From NCBI GenBank assembly GCA_030248215.1, contig JASANG010000773.1, positions 62,001-126,000 of the forward strand: 64,000 bases of DNA, written 5' to 3'. The notes under the pieces are model-generated. The model worked only from the letters and a program-made list of their open reading frames with translations. It was not told where the DNA came from and did not search any database. Origin of the DNA: Enoplolaimus lenunculus. Its lineage: Eukaryota; Nematoda; Enoplea; Enoplida; Thoracostomopsidae. Position numbers and translations under genes: made by a program. The first letter of the stretch is position 1. Each line of letters begins with the position of its first letter. Below are positions 1 to 12,998 of the stretch, piece after piece.

Positions 1-400
1 TGCTATTAGTTTCATTCTGGGAACATATTTGTGTTGGGTAAGGAAAACTGTCATCTCTTTTGCGTTTTTGTTTGAAAAATTAATTGAAATGAATCGTTCT
101 TATAAAATTATAATCGTTTATGATGGTTAGGGTTTAACTCTTCATATAATGATGCAATGTAGTATCCTATCTGTTTATTACGCATGGTGTACAAATGTTG
201 GAATTGGTATCGGGATCGGTTCGGCATCGGCAAAATTTCAATATAAGAATCGGCAGCGGTATCAGCCCCTCCTTAATTAAATCACTCAGAATTATAATTA
301 TAAATTCCCATTTTTTATATCTCAACGAGAACGGTAACACGTTTTTACAACAACACTAAAATATATCGACAGTTGTAAGCGCCGACTTTATACCACATAC

Positions 401-3400
401 CTCAACGGTCAGTGTCCCTGAGATCCTATCTTTACGATACGGACGCGACTGAAGTGTTAGAATGTGAGTAAGAGATGCAGCGCGTCGCAGCTCAGCAATG
501 CCAACAATCGCTAAGCCAAGAAATTTTTCTATAGCAAAAAAACAAATAGTATCAAAATTAATTTAAAAAGTATGACTAAAATATAACATAAAAAGGGAAC
601 TTCTGCTAAGATACGCTTACCTTCATTAGTTATAATTTACGCGGACTAAAACTTACCGAGTTAAGAACATTAAGTACTGTAGCCACTCAGAAATAGGAAC
701 AACGACTACTTAATGAGCATTAAATTGACCTAACACACAGTTCAAACGGCATTATCTTAATTGCTCAAACAAATTCTTAAACTTACGTTCGTCGTCTTTC
801 ATTTTATCATACACTTCAAACAAAAGTTCTTCGCTTTTATCGGACAAATCGCTGCAAAAATACAACTTACAATCTGTGGCAGCATTCTTAAATATGTGCA
901 GCAATAATGCTAACTAGTGATATGTTTTGTACTATACAAACAAGTGAATCAAATTCTGAATAAGCTAGTAGTGATTCGCATTCGAACCGAACAACTTTGG
1001 TAATTTTCAGAACGGCAGTCGTTTCCGTTCGTTTGTATAGAAACCACTCAATGAAGATAAGATAAGTACGACACACAGTTGAGAATACAGCTCCGAAGCA
1101 CAAAATACAATACAAACTCAAACACGCGCACCACTTTAAAAAAGAATAAAACAATGCTGATAACACCTTGCAGCTTAATATTTCCTAATCAATAATTTTT
1201 CAACAATCGTTAACAAATGCTTTGGATTCACACTACAGTCGCAGCCAGAAAAATTAGTTTCAAACATGGCGATGAAGGTGATTGCTCGTTACTTGGACGC
1301 ACTCGCTGCCTAGTATTTATTTTTTAATTCTATACAATCGCAGTTATAACCGCGATTTGAAACGCGACTAAAGCAATCGTAGCTGCAGATGCAAAATGCG
1401 ATTATAAAACTGCGACCGCAGACGGAGTAGGCGCAATCACGAGTATTACGCTCATGATTCCGTACGTGAGTATACTTACAACAAAAAGTGTTCGTCCCAA
1501 AACGGGCTTGCATTTAGTCCAAGACTAGTCGTGTGTTTTTGCGAAGGCTCATCCATTTCCACTGTTACAAACGGTTGAATGACCACTGAAACATAAATAA
1601 CGCATCTTCATTCAGACGAAAGTCGACGTACGATATTTTTGGGGGATTCTGTGTTTTTAAAAACACAGGACAGGAACGTGCATGTAAAAGCTTGAATACA
1701 AAATCTTACGCTCAGTTCACCGGCGGGTAATCGCTGCGGCAATATTCTTGTTTGCCAAACAGTGTGTAGCGTCACGTTAACACGCATATCGCAAGGATAT
1801 AACAGCATACAGTGCAATCCATTACTTAGCATATGCACAAATGAAGAAATACAAAGGCTTCGAGTGAAAAAATTCATATACCTGGATACAAATTGTTCAC
1901 ACTGCATGCAAGGCCGAACGCAAAACGCTGGTAAAAGAGCTCGTTACAAACTTAGAAGCAAGAATAAATCACTTACGTTCACCTAAACCTAATTTTTGGC
2001 ACCGGATAATTTTCACCAATAAACTATTGCTACCAATTCGTCGTTCAACTTGTGTGAGCTAAAAAACAAGATCTTAGCAGGCATATATAAATTCTCAACA
2101 GATTCTATGGTACATGCAAAACTATCGATTTCAAGGACAAGTCGTCCATAGAATCAGGACACTATTCCGCAATCTTATTCTGTATTCCCAAAATGAAAAC
2201 AGCGGTTTAAACCAAGCAACATACAACCAATAATTTTATAATTTCAACTACCTACAACTTCAAATTTTTCTTCCTTCACATAGAACTTTTCTTTGCATGT
2301 TTTTCATTCACCAGTCTATTGACATTTCGCTTGGAATTTTCACATTCAATTAATTTAATTTAAAATTTACGTGAGGTATGCAACAACTCAAAACGCCAAG
2401 TAACACATGTTACTCATAGAAGTTCCAATACAAAGCAAACAAGGGCATAGCCTGGATTCTGGAAATGGGAATAAAGGTTGTATAAAAATTTCGAAATAGG
2501 ATTTCTTGTCTTAGTTATGTTAGCTATATGTAATTTCCAAACGAAAACATATTCTTGCATCATGCTACGACGACACTTAAATTATCGACTAGGAACCAGC
2601 AGGGCTGCTCATGTTTTAGCAGCAGAAAAGGTTTTTAAAAATCCCTTGAAAAAAATCACAACGGGGCCGACCCAACCTTCTGAATACGCCCTTCCCTTGA
2701 TAGCAGACAACTCAGTTTTAAAGTTCATAGCAATTAACAAAACTACTTAATAATCTTGTTTCGATTCTAAATGCCATTTCATCTATAATGCAAGAGTTGA
2801 AAATGTAAGCCAAATCAACTTTTCCACACTTTTAAAGCTTACTCGTAATTTGTCATTATTCAAACTGCGAAACATCTCTTCCACTGGCTGCGGAAGATAA
2901 TTGCTGGGTGTAAGGCTAAGGTTTGTTACAGCAGTCATAAGGCATTGACGGATCGCCTCTTCAACGAGGCCTTGGTCCACAGAACCACCCTAAAATGATA
3001 AGTCTGTCGTAAGACGCAGACCAACGTAGATATATTGCTTCTTACTACCTTTCCAGTAATAAGAGAAAAGCATTTGTCGCATGTTGTATGGCACAATTAT
3101 TCCTCCGTTAACCAATATCATAAGACTTCCATCGCTGCTACGGTATTACAAAACAAGCAAAACACTGACCTCGTTTGTAACGGAATCTTTTAATATCAAA
3201 CGAATATCCAATTTAGGTCTTCCATCAAAACATGCCATCACAAACAGCTCATTAGCAATGCAAGCGATCCGCATTTGAATCTAAAAGAAATCCTAAAGAT
3301 AACATAAAGATGAGGGCGGCGCGGTACTTGTCGTACGGCACCGTACGTCACTGTGCGGTATCGTAGCACGTCCGGATATTAAGTCACCAAAAACGGATGC

Positions 3401-6400
3401 AAACCGTATAAACATATCAAATACTGTACAGTAACATTTCTTTAGTTTTACTGCAAATTCAATGTATTTTATAAGCTTTCCAAAATTACTTAAGATTTTT
3501 AAACAAAACCAATTGCTGATTTAGCATATATCAATAACCGAAAGTTGTCAGAATAAAAAAAATAAAAACCGAATACAATGAACGAAATTAGTTAAACTTC
3601 AGAATATTTTATTGATCAGTGACATCCAAATTTGACAAAACCAGACATCGATTTCTCACAAAATACTAACTGAAACCGAATATGTCGTCAATAAATTTCT
3701 GCTGATATCCGATGCTACTAAAACAATATCTCACTCTATAGCTTTTTGCTGTTAAGTAGCTAACTAGTATTTTGATGGTTTAGGACACCATGTCAATACG
3801 TTCATATTGCTTATTAGCCGCGAATTTACGAAGAATTGAAAAATAATAATTGCAAGAAACTCACACATTGTATAAACATGTCGATATGCGTATTAAAAAG
3901 CTACTTAGCACAAAATTTTAAAACGACTGCGTCGATAAATATCCAAACGCATCCCAATTGGGATCACCGACACTTTAAGTCAGAAAGAATTAATGGGCTT
4001 AGCCAGTATTTTGAACGCGGGAGTCACGTTGTATACAAAATCGACGGCATTTTAAACCCAACCCCGCTTCAGTGATTAAGCATTTGCCAGAATTTATGTA
4101 AATACTTACATCTCCAGACAGACGGAGAATTCGAGCGTCATAATTGCTCACTAAAAGGCGATCAGGTAATTTTTGCGAGCTAACCAAGCGTACGGTGGCT
4201 GAAGCGCACGTGATATGACCATAAAAAGTCTAAAATAGTTGAAAAATAAACGATATGAACTATAACAGCATATTACATTTGCAAGCGCACACTCATGCAT
4301 CGGTGTCAAAAACAAATCACACAAAGTTTACAAAAACTACGTATATATAATGCTATAATCTTAATTTAATTCGCTAACTGGAAGTAGCAATATTTTTGCT
4401 CGACAGTGCATACTGTAAAACCACCTTAGTTGCAAATTTCAACTACAACCTAGCCTACCAATCAAAATCGGACTCTTACGGATAAATTATCCTAAATTAT
4501 ACGGCAATATGTGGCGAGCATATCCGGATAATATATTTGATCCGGTGCGCGTCACTAGAAAACGGAGGACGCTCGTCCGTGTACTTTAAAAACTGACAAA
4601 ATAATATACCAAATGATCACGAGGTCCAGGCTCAACCCGAATTGCACTCAATTGTGGAGCCGTCTTGTCATCAGTGATGGGCAATTGATCTTCAAACACG
4701 ATTTCACAGCCGACCTAAAATGAAATTATTTTAAATACAATTTTTGGCATAATTTCCTGTCACCGTCAAGTAAGATTCTGTTTTGAAAGATAATTTTGTG
4801 TTTCTAACAATTTTCAATATTCGAAACTATATCAAACACAGGGTGCTAGGTACCGGATATCAATTTAACGGACATATACCGGAACCGGATATAGAATTTT
4901 CGACCGGAACCGGACATCAACCGGATATAGAAAGTAAATATGAGCACTGTTTAAAGTAATTGAGTCACGCAAAACTACACGTATACTGAATAATAAATTA
5001 ATTTTTTGCTTGGATAGTTGCCTAGAAAGGTAATCGCAGCAAGGCGTTAACTGTGTCCACTTAACAAAAGCAGTTCTACGACATTTGGCACCACCACCGT
5101 AAATATCCGGTATCCGATAGGTTCATATCGGATACCAGATACAGTTATCGGTTTTGCCGGATAGTAAACCGGGACCGGATATAGAGACGCACCTGTGCAA
5201 ACAGGTCTGGGTGCAAAGGTCATGTACGTTCGTTAGTCATCAGAACATGTTAAAAAATTTTCCAACCCGTAAAACAGCCCAAAATCAATTGAACTGTACC
5301 AGATTCCAGTATGGTGTCTAAATTTTTCTACCTAACCGTTTATGTCTAAAGGACACCAAGATTTGAATCTACGTATCATATAAATACACAATTAAGCAAA
5401 CAAAACTATTATATACGTATACATAATATAAGCAAACAATCAAAATTAATAATTCGGTCTTAATTGAAATAATGCTGAAAATTATTCAAATGTATACGTA
5501 TTGCATTACAATGCCATTGTTGAGCGAAGCTCGAGTTTCGCAAAGCGTTTTATGTTTTGTACTCGGGGTCGAAAGGTGGATGTCCATCCGTACGTCCGTC
5601 TGTCTGTCTGCCTTTCCGTCTGTCCGTCCGAAAAGAATCTCAGGAACCGAGGAACCGATAAACCATTTTGCTAAACTTTTTATGTTTGAAACCTTATTAT
5701 CCTGGGTTGTTAACCTCGCATTGCGGTTCAAACATTTTAGGCCGTTTATTAGCTACATGCTAATTGGCATAAGTGGTTAAGCCTAAATTAGGACTTTTTA
5801 CTATATTTCACTAATTATTTGGGTTACAAGCAATCTAATTTCAGCATTAAAGGGTTTTTGGGTACGAGTAATCTGAATAAATTGCTTACCAACCTCCAAC
5901 ACCGATAATTGAATAGTTACCTAATAACTAATTTGCATATTAGCTTAATTAGTCAAGCCTAATTTAGGACTTTTTAAAGTATTTCACTGATTATTAGGGT
6001 TACTGAAGGTTTTTGGATGAAAGCAATCGAAATAAATTGTTTATTATCCTTCAAGACCGATAATATTAAACAGTTAGCTAATAGCTAATTTGCAAATTAG
6101 CTTGACTAATAAGCCAAATTAGGACTTTTTAAATCATTTCCTTGAGTATTAGGGTTACTGAAGGGTTATAAGTGCAAGCAATTGGAACCAAGTGTTCATA
6201 AACTATCAAGACCGATAACTGAATAGTCAGCTAATAGCTAATTTGCATATTAGCTTAATTAGTAAAGCATAAATTAGAACTTTTAAAATTATTTCACTGA
6301 TTATTAGGGTTACTAGGAATGAAATTTAGAACCAAAGGGTGTTTGTGTGTGAGAAATCTGAATGAATTGTTTATAAACCTCCAATACCGATCAGTGAATA

Positions 6401-9400
6401 TTCAAAACTAAAGTGGGTCAAACTATCCGCTTGTGCTGTATAAGTTTGGAACGCTTAGCTATACTGATTAAAAAGTATCGCTCAATACATGTAGTTCTAC
6501 TACGACTAGTATATATTTATAAACAAAGTACGACAAAAATTTCAAAAATACCGAACCCGGATACTTCAAATGTTATACGTTATACTCTTCAAATACCCAG
6601 CAGTGTAGAATTATACCGGGTCCGAATGTAGTTTTCTGCCGGAGCCGGACATTCTGCCTTGTCATGTTCATAAACGACATATATACTATTATATACACTA
6701 TAACTATCACCTATTAATACATATTACATATATATTATTGGTTGCAACTTCGACTTTGTTCTTTACATTTTCTCCCCCAAAACCTTGTAAGCCGTTATGC
6801 AACTCAAATATTTGCCTCAAACTTGGCACCCATAACATCTTGAATGTACAATATGCTCGCTCGACATATGTTAACATACAAGCACATATTACATAATCAT
6901 CACCTTCATAAACAGCCTTAGAAAAATACAATGGCCAAAACAAGCAACACACCGTCGAATCGAGCAAATATATGTTGTATTCTTGAACCGCTTGTCGTAA
7001 ATATACCCAGGACCAACAAAACCCTTTTTACCCGACGCGAGCGGGCAAAAGGACGAACAAATGAAAAAGATCGCCGCCCATCAAAATTTGAAGGGATAAA
7101 AATAGCGAAAAATTATATTCACGACCTCCACTTCCCAGTTTTAGCTTAGCATATCTCTGCTGGTACGAGAATATAACTATACTGAATGTTATTCAGTTAG
7201 TCGTTATAAATGAGGTTAACTTCCGTGTCAAAATGATTTGAACAGCTCCTTTAAAAGAAATTGAATTAAAGTCTGCCTATGCGCACCTAATCAACACCGA
7301 TAAAAGTTCAGACTGAAACATGTTATACAACATTTATATAGACAGAAGCACATACCGCGTAAGCAAATAGTCAGAGTGATCTTCAAGAAGAAACGAATAA
7401 TAAATTTAAGCTAAGATACACAAACGATTTCATTTTACATATCACTGTAATGCTATATTAAATTCTAGGACATGTTAGCAAAATAATCTAAATCCGGAAC
7501 TACTGTAGCAAATTTTACATGGCTGCGTAGCTCAATGTTTAAAGCAGCGGATCGCTAATCCCTCAGGCGTGTCTCCGAACCCATGGCGTTTGCAGAATTT
7601 CAGCGAAGTGCTCTTAATAGCGCATCTTAACTTAGAATCACTTTACTATTTCAAATGCAAAACTTTATCCTTTCAGTTGAATTTCTAATAATAAAGTATA
7701 CGTACTTATAATTTCTGTTCGTTGCAGAACTATTATGCTTCAAAACTGACGTAAACTATGTAATGAATTTTACCTTGCCAAAGTGTTCTAAACATACAAG
7801 TAGAAACCATAAATCGGTGTCACACTTTCCAGACAAACTAAAATGTTGTTTGATTTGATACCAGCACAAAAGCATTGTTACGTAATAGATGTCCTACGAC
7901 GGCAAACCGCTATTCTAAATTCGTAGCATACCCGAGGTAAAGATGACAACACGAACCGAATCAATAACCAGACTGTCGTATCCCATGAAACCTGTAGCAG
8001 TTGTTCAGCGGAAGATTGTCAGAATTGTGTATTTATCTTTAGGTACATACTTTGTAACCCGATATACATAGACAAATAGTACGTATAATACAATGGATAT
8101 AATGCTAAGCGCAGCAATACGTATATATACTTAATGAACATCATTGGGGCTTCGGGACACTCAATTCTAAAATAAGTTTTAAGTTATTTTGAGGATTCCC
8201 TTCTTTTCTGATAAGTATAACATTTCGCTGGCGATGTGGCGCACCATCAAACCATAAATTCTTGTTAAAAATCAAACATATATATTTTTTCTCTCTATAC
8301 ACAATCAGAATCAAATATTAACCAAAGCTTTAACGCTTGCCTACTGCCAGGTCACACTCTTGACTCAAACAACCTCACAGTATAAGTTGTTGCGCTAAAC
8401 ATATGACTGTATATTGCATATAAAGAACTAAAACTGTTCTTTAATTTATAAATAAACTCGACAAATTTATGGCTGCCGTTCTAGCATCCACAGGTACATC
8501 ATTCACGCACGCACATTAGGTTACTAAATATCATCAGTAAAGCCAAGTATTCATAACAACAACATTCCTGCAACAAAATCAAAACCAATGCCCCGTTCAG
8601 GTCAAAACAACAAGCACTAGTTGTTCGAAATGTGTCATTCAAACACTGAGGAACCAATATATTCCTCATCAAAAATATATGAACTTGATTTGACAAATAT
8701 CGACCACATCTCAATTTGTTAATACGTAATATAACTATTGGGTTTAAGATGCGATACACAGGTCAATACAGTTGCACGGTGGATATTGTCGGCTAACTAA
8801 AGAATTTTAACAGAGCTAATCCAATCAATCTTTTGCGTAATTTGGTGTTTCTATTAAATCATGTTGCCAAGATAAAAATTGAAAATAGTTACAAATGAGT
8901 AGCTAGCGGATAACTACTATTGTTTATTGTTAACAAACTACGAAAAACATCAACTACCAATCGTAAGAAGTAAACTGTAACACGACAATAAAATCTAGCT
9001 CATGTTAAGGTTCCTACTTTCAAATATCAATCAAACTTACATTATTTGCAACTTTTTTGGCTGCTGTATTTAGCGAGCGCAGCCACGCCGCAACTACGTC
9101 CGGAGTCGTTTTATAATATTCAAGCAACCACACCAAAATCAAATTCATCCATTCGCATGTTTCCGTTGTAGCATTTGCAGCTGTATCTGGCTTGGCATTT
9201 GCATTATTAATATTATTACTATTGTTATTATTTTTACTTTTGTTATTGTTATTATTATTATTATTATTATAATTATTATTATTATTTGCGTCGTTTGGGT
9301 TATTCAACTGGTTTTTAACATCATTTGGTACTGTGTTATGGTTCGCTGAATGTGCCGACTTTTGAACTTGTTCAGTAAAGTTGCAGTTTTCTGGGAGTGG

Positions 9401-10507
9401 CAAATTGTCATCGGTAATTTGTAGTGAATTTTGTTCCTCCGGTGAATAAGTTGTCGGAGCTGTTTCTGGCGTTGAGCACTGTTGTACATTACTTCTTAAT
9501 GCTTCACTAGTTGGCACATCGTTATTTGCATATATACCGCATTCAGTTGGATGTTCCTGAAATATCACACATGAAAGAAAGCGACTGACATTTCCTACAT
9601 TGTCAGGAAACTAGGTGTAAGATCGAGTACTTGACAGGTTCAGGCTGTGTTGACCAAGCAACTAAAATAAGACGGTTTTGACCGCCGAAAGCATGCCCTA
9701 TCTCGAAATCTATCTGATATATCACAAAAATAAGCTTTCCGTTTTGAGAACACAAAAAAATATGTTTACGTTTATTCTAGTAAGACTAAGAACATTTTAA
9801 ACGTTTACATGAAATAATACGTAAATATATATGTCATAATTTATCAGAAGCGCTTTGTACCCCGACCAGGGATGGATGGTCTCGGTCAAGAAAGCGAGAC
9901 CGAGACCCAATCTACCGAGACCGAAAGTTTTGGTCTCGGTCTCGGTTAATTTTTAACCGATACTGAAAATAAAAATAAGATTTTTAACTCGAACAGGTCC
10001 AGGACAAATCCCACTGCCTCAACCCATGCTCAGTACAACCCTAATTCAAAGCAATAGTGTTGTTTTTGGTCCCAGATACCTCGCACCCAAAAACCCATTA
10101 TTGCTGAACTTAGATTGCTTGTATTCACCTTTCGAGAGTCAATCCGTTTCTCAAATATCTGTATAACCAGGTAGCGGTGCTCCACAATCGTTCGCTGTCT
10201 GTGTTGGTACGCGAAATTTTTTAATTTTAGAAATTTTGCTGCTGAAAATCATTTACATACAAAAAATATCGGAAGGAAGCCGCCACAGCAATGGGACCAC
10301 CACTGCAAGATTGCTACAATAAGTTTATGCTGCTGACTTGATACATTGACCTACTTTTGATACAGAGCGTCGAAAACTAGCTTCACTGGCAACAGGAGAC
10401 GTACGACTAATACCGGAATTATCTGCCGAATTCACGGACTTGGACGCCAAATATAGAATTAACGCCGTAGTTGCCCATGCCAACAAAAACCATGTCAGTG
10501 GGTCCAT
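401..10507 (-). CDS. C2CD2: C2CD2/C2CD2L (TMEM24)-like SMP-C2 lipid-transfer protein, ten coding exons, 3' end outside window
   Basis: Coding exons on the minus strand, in transcript order: 10507-10355, 9556-9041, 4714-4610, 4229-4110, 3280-3170, 2989-2843, 2058-1977, 1585-1480, 851-787, 528-401. All have AG/GT borders and compatible phases, giving 511 residues before the window ends. Residues 1-21 (MDPLTWFLLAW...) form an N-terminal membrane anchor. Residues 52-184 are a low-complexity linker with an Asn run at about 137-171. The SMP domain starts near residue 185 (CEWMN) and runs to about 384. The C2 domain follows: LLVKIIRCQKLGLGE, PFVTVEMDEPSQKHTT, SPFWDEHFLFDL, ELLFEVYD. The last exon carries FLGLAIVGIAELRR, then LQSRPY and SGTLTVE, the order found in C2CD2 proteins. 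Members of the family tether ER to plasma membrane and move phosphatidylinositol lipids. The start ATG at 10507 lies four bases after a possible acceptor, so a 5' non-coding exon is likely. The C-terminal exons are not visible. Family call is strong; C2CD2 versus C2CD2L cannot be decided. Confidence 0.85.
4839..5197. mobile_element. MITE with CCGGA-rich core
   Basis: It begins CAGGGTGCTAGGTACCGG and ends CCGGATATAGAGACGCACCTG, a degenerate terminal inverted repeat around many copies of ACCGGATAT. Related CAGGGTGC-ended copies lie near 11415-11744 and 42350-42680. No coding capacity. Confidence 0.5.
5520..6510. repeat. Non-coding element with about 155-bp tandem units (copy 1)
   Basis: After a GAGCGAAGC head and a (GTCC/GTCT)n run near 5580-5630, the motif GGACTTTTTA..ATTTCACT..TTAGGGTTAC recurs at about 5781, 5957, 6112 and 6265, a spacing of 153-176 bp. 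It ends with TACTACGACTAG. The same head, units and tail occur at 18373-18826, which marks this as a dispersed element. Confidence 0.6.
9208..9292 (-). repeat. AAT/AAC trinucleotide run inside the C2CD2-like linker exon
   Basis: Read on the coding (minus) strand, this is a stretch of Asn codons with a few Ser, Lys, Tyr and Ile interruptions. It is in frame and encodes the poly-Asn linker between membrane anchor and SMP domain. The mix of AAT and AAC codons and the interruptions suggest an old, partly stabilised microsatellite. Confidence 0.8.
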
Positions 10508-11413
10508 CAGTCCTGCAATACGTGCATTATAAAAATTGATTAACAGAATTCCGCGCCGCTCTGTGTTTAACATATCTTACAAATATAATTAACGTATCGT
10601 CAAATTCTGTATAAACGTTAATTCAACCGCGTGCCTGTTGTCGAGCGGTCGATTATAGATTGCAACTTGAAGAATCCAATACGTAGGACAACCTAAATAG
10701 ATCCTAAACCGACCAGTAACATATTAATGCTAAGTGTAGTACAAAAGAACACTTCTTACTTTAGCTGATTCAACACTACGTAATTGTCACATCGAACGAG
10801 GAATACATATTAATAACTACATTAACCCAAAAAGATTAGTCAGTATAAACTAATCTTTCCAAACACAGCTTTCATTACGCCTAAAATATTTAAATGCAGT
10901 TTTAAAACCACCTTGTCAATCATTGCTTAATCAGTTAAAAGTGTGCAGGCTGTAAAATGCCCATAACACAATCTTGTGTATACCAATGCTTTGTCCGATG
11001 TCCATAACGAACGAATCGCAGGACAGAGCGCTATCACCCTACCACCACGTTGACGTTAGCATTGGATTTGGGCGGGATTGCTTAATCATGTAAACAGGAT
11101 ATTATAAGACCTGAAGCCAAGACATGCTGCAACGGAAAATTATTTAATTCCGACTACGACGTACTACCATCTATTTACTTATATAACAATAAAAGCATAT
11201 ATAACATACATATAATACGCAACACAAATTGATAAAAAACCACTTACTAGTTAAATTGCGACCGATACCTACATAAGCCGCTGCATTTTTATCGTAAATA
11301 CGTAACTGTCCGACTCATACAACAATGTTCCGACTGATACAACAATGTCTCATGCAGAAACATGCCAAAACAGACTTAAAAGCTGAAGGAAACAAAATTA
11401 TATATAGTAGGAA

Positions 11414-11744
11414 TGCAGGGTGCAACCGTAATTACAATTTACTGGAACCAGAATTTGAAAAAATTTACCGGGAAGATAGGTAATCACTTTATCTATTGTA
11501 TTTCAGATTTTCATAATCCACGGAAGCTAAATCTACCTTCGATGGTTACTTTTGGCGATTGTCAAGGTTTGCATACTATACTAATCAAATCTACTTAAGT
11601 TTTATCGTCATTTTTTAGCAAAATATCTTAATTTCCACCGACCAAATTTTAATACCGGAATTTCTAATTCAGGTAAAATTTACCGGAACCGGAAGGTGAA
11701 AAAATGCGGGAACCGGAACCCGACTTCCGGTTACACCCTGTAGG
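11414..11744. mobile_element. MITE with GGGTGCAACCG / CGGTTACACCC ends
   Basis: Left end CAGGGTGCAACCG and right end CGGTTACACCCTG are inverted repeats. The inside repeats ACCGGAA near the right end. It is one of several elements in this window with similar ends and a short-period core. Confidence 0.55.
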
Positions 11745-11858
11745 GATGTGCTGATAGCAAAATTTTTCCCTATGCCGATACCGATGCCAATTCTTATTTT
11801 GAAATTTTGCCGATACCGAGCCGATGCTGATTCCAACTTTAATAAACCATCCCTAATA
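11745..11858. mobile_element. Small MITE with CCGATACC core
   Basis: Bounded by TAGGGATGTG and CATCCCTAA with GCCGATACCGATGCC repeats inside. The ends resemble hAT-type CAGGGATG termini. A related degenerate stretch occurs at about 205-275. Confidence 0.45.
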
Positions 11859-12061
11859 AACAGATAGGTTACTACATTACGGCGCGGCCGCAACCCAAAT
11901 CCTTCACACTGTCAATCTAGAACTAGTAACCTACGGATTCCGAGGTAAGCGCTATACCACTGCGCCAATGTCAGAACTGCACGGTCGGTACAACCCCATT
12001 CCTCTGGAAGTACTGCGAATATATCTGGTTGTTCTCCTTAATTTTTTACGAAACACATAAC

Positions 12062-12124
12062 TACGCCGGGAATCGAACCTCTCGCTCATGAGTCAAGCGC
12101 GCTAACTGTTAACCCACGCGGCCG
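12062..12124 (-). repeat. tRNA-derived SINE head
   Basis: On the minus strand it shows an A-box-like GTTAACAGTTAGCGCG and the B-box GGTTCGATTCCCGG. The folded stems are imperfect and near-copies lie within 1 kb, so it is a SINE head and not a functional tRNA. Confidence 0.55.
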
Positions 12125-12402
12125 ATAATATATCTTTCTTTAGTGCTATATTTGCACATGTATGCGCGTCTAAACATTACACACAACGCACATACACATA
12201 TACGCCACGTATACCAACCTAGCATTACTTTAGGCAGTCATCCCGGATCGCGAATCCAAACTCGTCCGAACTCATAGGCCTATAACTTACAGCGTCCGTC
12301 TCGGTGGAACCTCCATGTTAGAACTCAACGGTCGGGACGACCCTTTTTTCGAAGTACAGCCAGTAGGCTTGGTTATTCTTATTAAGTTTTCCGAAACATA
12401 TG

Positions 12403-12474
12403 GCCACACCGGGAATCGAACCTCTGACCTCTCGCTTGCGAGTCGAGCGCGCTACCCATTACATCAAGCGACGA
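12403..12474 (-). repeat. tRNA-derived SINE head
   Basis: Minus-strand tRNA-like sequence with AATGGGTAGCGCGC and the B-box GGTTCGATTCCCGG. Closely related to the plus-strand unit at 12926-12998. Confidence 0.55.
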
Positions 12475-12668
12475 AGTGCTATGTGCACGTGTGTCTTAAC
12501 ATTACATACACATGCACATACACATTTCCCGTCGACTATGTGTCGACCATATACTGCGGGCTAGCATACATACAGTGTGCTACATCCCCAATTTTCAACA
12601 AGGTGATCCCTTGACCATACACCCTGTTTCGACTGGATACCGTGTTCAATGATAGAAGCAGTAGGATA

Positions 12669-12780
12669 GGCGGGCGACGTGGCGCATTGGTAACAGCGTC
12701 TGCCTGACAAGGCGGGCGACGTGGCGCATTGGTAACAGCGTCTGCCTGACACGCAGACGGTCACTAGTTCGAAACCATCA
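12669..12780 (+). repeat. tRNA-derived SINE with duplicated A-box segment
   Basis: The stretch beginning GGCGGGCGACGTGGCGCATT is repeated directly at 12669-12709 and 12711-12751. Only the second copy is followed by a B-box (AGTTCGAAACC). Just upstream is the family's CCCTTGACC...GACTGGATACCGTG body, also found at 28290-28660. Confidence 0.6.
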
Positions 12781-12925
12781 GTAACACACTTTTCCAGTTC
12801 CATACTTCACAGGGACTGACATCCCAGTTCCTACCTAGTGTGAGTATATGCTGTGGTGCAGAGTGTGTAATGTTAAGGCACATACATACTCGTGCACATA
12901 AAGCACCAGAGGAAATTATGATATC

Positions 12926-12998
12926 GGCCGTGTGGTGTAATGGGTAGCGCGCTTGACTCGCGAGCGAGAGGTCCGAGGTTCGATTCCCGGCATGGCCA
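12926..12998 (+). repeat. tRNA-like SINE head (possible tRNA pseudogene)
   Basis: 73 nt with a well-paired acceptor stem (GGCCGTG/CATGGCC) and the B-box GGTTCGATTCCCGG. The anticodon and T stems hold mismatches, and similar sequences lie nearby in both orientations. A real tRNA gene is possible but less likely. Confidence 0.45.

Larger units (their letters stand above)
4715..9040 (-). other. Long intron 2 of the C2CD2-like gene
   Basis: A 4.3-kb intron between the linker exon and the second SMP exon. It holds a MITE with CCGGATAT-type repeats (about 4839-5197) and a tandem-repeat element (about 5520-6510). No other coding signal was seen from 6520 to 9000. Confidence 0.7.

Noticed and set aside
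2478-2750. 90-residue plus-strand frame
   Set aside because: Lies in an intron of the C2CD2-like gene. Its segment near CCGACCCAACC..TACGCCC resembles a dispersed repeat also seen near 20700.
12926-12998. Functional tRNA gene (Ala-like CGC anticodon)
   Set aside because: Mismatched anticodon and T stems plus related copies nearby point to a SINE head. Kept as a repeat with moderate confidence.
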